From Anoplolepis gracilipes (lineage: Eukaryota > Arthropoda > Insecta > Hymenoptera > Formicidae), in NCBI RefSeq assembly GCF_047496725.1, contig NC_132970.1, positions 20,920,001 to 20,984,000 of the forward strand: a stretch of 64,000 nt of DNA, read 5' to 3'. Position 1 is the stretch's first letter. Every line of letters begins with the position of its first letter. The notes beneath the pieces were generated by a model. That model had not been told where the DNA came from, did no database searches, and saw only the letters and a program-made list of their open reading frames with translations. The translations under genes were made by a program, and so were the position numbers. Of this stretch, positions 61,726 through 64,000 are shown in pieces.

Positions 61726-62326
61726 GATTGTTAAGCCTATCAAACATATAATAAAAGTATAAAGCTTAATTAAACCAGTTTGGTCGATCAACAATAACAC
61801 CCAATCATTTTCGTCACTGGCGACATATAATTTTATCAAGTTTTGATTTAATTTTTTTTTACAAACTTGTACAAGCCTACCTAACATACTCTACCAATGT
61901 CATCGCATCAATGTTGCCACAAGCGGAGAAAAAAATAGTGGCAATGACTTTTGGAAACGCCCCTCTAATTATATATATTATTACTAACTGTGAAAAATTT
62001 ACCTGCAAACTTCGATAAAAAAAGAGTCGAAGATGAAAAGTTTACGAAGTAAATAATAACTTATAAGCCTATAAAAGCGCATAGAATAAACTGCTTTTTT
62101 GCATATATATCTTTTTAAATTATTTGAAAAAATATGCAGTACATAGAATATTTTATTTTGCACTAGAAGCAGATATAATGTGCTCATTTTTGAAGATAAT
62201 CTACAAAAAAAATAGGTTTCTAATATAAAAATAATAATCAATATCTCTGGTAAATATATAATAGTACAAAAATACATGTTAATTAAGACAACGATATTAC
62301 ATTTGCTAAAGAGTAAGTAGAATGTA
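61726..62326. other. spacer right of the Penelope fragment
   Basis: AT-rich 3' flank of the last receptor copy; no gene recognised. Confidence 0.45.
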
Positions 62327-63305
62327 TTAATTCGATGTTTGCTGCAATAAGTTGAATGCAGAGTAGGACGTTTTTATAATCTGCACAGATTTGAAAGATA
62401 CATATTAATTGTAATTTGCAAAATGTACATATATATTTGGATTGAATTTACATCATGCGTTTTATATGTATATTTTTTTAACTTTTTTGTTGTGTATGTT
62501 GTGTAGGTATTTACTCACCCACGTGAAAGTGGTAAGAATTAACGCGCAAACTCCATAAAAAGTAAATATCCTTCCTTTCTGGCTCATTATCATTATAAAC
62601 AACAAATTTTTACGTTGTTTTGTTGATATTATCGTCCAATTGCTTATATAAATAGCGCATGCGATATTTTTAGTCTAAATAAAAAAAAACAAAAAAATAC
62701 ATATATATATATATATATATCTATAACTCTATATACATACTTATAGATAGAAAAACTTATTCAGCATTTATATGATAGATATATACTGAGTAAAAAATTC
62801 TTACACTTACAATTAGTAGTACGTAAAAGTCAATAAATTATTCATGATAGTAATATATAAAATTGCTTATATCTCTCAAATGATAAAATGTTTGATCTAC
62901 GTTTATTAATTATAAGATTTTTTTATTCACCGTATATACTATCTATTATATAAATGCTGAATAGTTTTTTTAGATACTTTCTATATGTATATGTATGTAT
63001 ATGTCTGTAAAATATGTTAAATTTAAAAAAGAAATAAAAAGAGAAAATTTATTATTAGCAACACCTTCAAATCAAGTTCATTGCCATACCAACAGTAGGT
63101 GAATACTCGGAACATTATTGATCCTAAGTACATGATAAAAGAATTCTGGACTAAAGAGCTCTTTCTGCAATAAAATCATTCGCAATATTGTTTACGTTTT
63201 AAATTTTATCACTCAAGTTTACAAATATTAATGTTGAATTATGTTTTATACGTATATCTTTATACAGGATGAGTCAAAGAAATCTGATGATTTTCAAAAT
63301 AAAAT

Positions 63306-63346
<41 letters not shown>

Positions 63347-63991
63347 AAGATATTTTATTACTTTCGACATATGATAGATGATAGTACAAAGAGTGATGTG
63401 CAAAAAATTTATATATTTTAGGCAGAATATCACGAAAGGTAAAACAACAAATAAGACCTCTGTTACAGCTTCCACATCGTTTCTTATACGAGCTCGATTA
63501 TTTCACATATCGTGAAATGATGTATTATAATAGCAATGGTATACCTATCAACATCATATATGTAAAAGGGGAAAGAAATATATATGCACGTGTTTATTGC
63601 ATGCGCGCGCATGTGTGTGCACATATACACATACTATGAGAAATAATATAGAAATAATATTTATTATATATTTATATATATATTTATTTATTATTATTTA
63701 TTTAGATATTAATATTATATTTATTATATATTATAATATTATATTTATTAATGTGTGAAAATTCTTATCACATATCTACACACTAATACTTAATTGATGA
63801 ATAAAATTAAAGACAATTTCAATTTTGATATATTAATAAAATGTTTTTAACAAAATTATTTTTGCTTAATATATATGTTATAATTACCTATAACAGAAGA
63901 TGCCAAAACGTATTATTAAGTTGCTACTCTCATGTTCTTCCCATACACCGCAGAAACGTAAAATAAAAAAGTTCACCGGCAATATATCCAT
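62327..63991 (-). pseudogene. odorant receptor E, degenerate (exon 3 missing)
   Basis: Remaining exons: 63888-63991 (MDILPVNFFILRFCGVW, intact, donor GTAATT), about 63400-63544 (exon 2, truncated), 63065-63164 (exon 4), 62519-62674 and 62327-62380 (exons 5 and 6, both open; TSYSAFNLLQQTSN). Exon 2 has TAA at 63484-63486 and a frameshift, then fades into a TA microsatellite. The whole of exon 3, nearly half the usual coding length, is gone. Exon 4 is 100 nt instead of 105 and changes frame after KELFSPEFF. Family identity is certain; function is not possible in this form unless the assembly is wrong. Its start lies 9 bp inside the window edge. Confidence 0.88.
63300..63345. repeat. (TA)n microsatellite inside OR-E
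   Basis: TA run where exons 2-3 of OR-E should be joined; it coincides with the deletion of exon 3. Confidence 0.8.
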
Positions 63992-64000
63992 ATTTTTATC

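Noticed and set aside
1..64000. CRISPR arrays, tRNA or rRNA genes, telomeric TTAGG arrays
   Set aside because: None was seen. Repeats here are simple sequence, palindromes or transposon ends without regular spacers; a covariance-model scan was not possible.

Overview
The window reads as AT-rich insect nuclear DNA, most likely from an ant or a close hymenopteran relative. Genes are split by short AT-rich introns with GT/AG borders. There is a head-to-tail cluster of insect-type (7tm_6) odorant receptors, an insect-type adenosine-deaminase growth factor, and a heavy load of hairpin transposons and Penelope-like debris. Nothing prokaryotic or viral was recognised. All exon models were assembled by eye from splice signals, reading phase and family resemblance.

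Layout. 1-2.2 kb: a dead aminopeptidase N fragment (minus). 2.4-4.2 kb: a block of miniature transposons. 5.05-7.56 kb: an intron-containing SMC5 pseudogene (plus). 7.95-8.22 kb: an intact small lysine-rich (SMKR1-like) gene (minus). 8.9-9.8 kb: hairpin elements, one nested in the exact middle of another. 9.8-26.1 kb: an intact ABHD1/3-type alpha/beta hydrolase (plus) with a probable non-coding first exon and a 12-kb intron full of palindromes. 26.1-36.4 kb: no intact gene, but a decayed Penelope-like element (RT plus GIY-YIG), a 398-bp palindrome and three more copies of the first hairpin family. 36.7-41.3 kb: an intact four-exon ADGF/ADA2-like gene (plus).

41.9-64 kb is an odorant-receptor array, all on the minus strand. 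Four receptor genes are intact by reading (381, 379, 379 and 384 aa), all with the same six-exon plan (104/254/467-482/105/156/54 nt). A fifth, at the right edge, is dead, and there is one receptor relic. Between the second and third intact receptors lie a frameshifted UGT 3' fragment and a partial, dead copy of the ADGF gene. This suggests that the array grew by segmental duplication that dragged parts of its neighbours along.

The genes do not form one pathway. The receptors would work as ligand-tuning subunits with the co-receptor Orco in antennal neurons. ADGF is a predicted secreted adenosine deaminase. The ABHD protein is a predicted membrane-anchored lipid hydrolase. No clearly new biological system was found. 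The most unusual material is structural: inverted pairs of hammerhead-like Penelope motifs, several very long near-perfect palindromes, and a hairpin element inserted at the symmetry centre of a related one.
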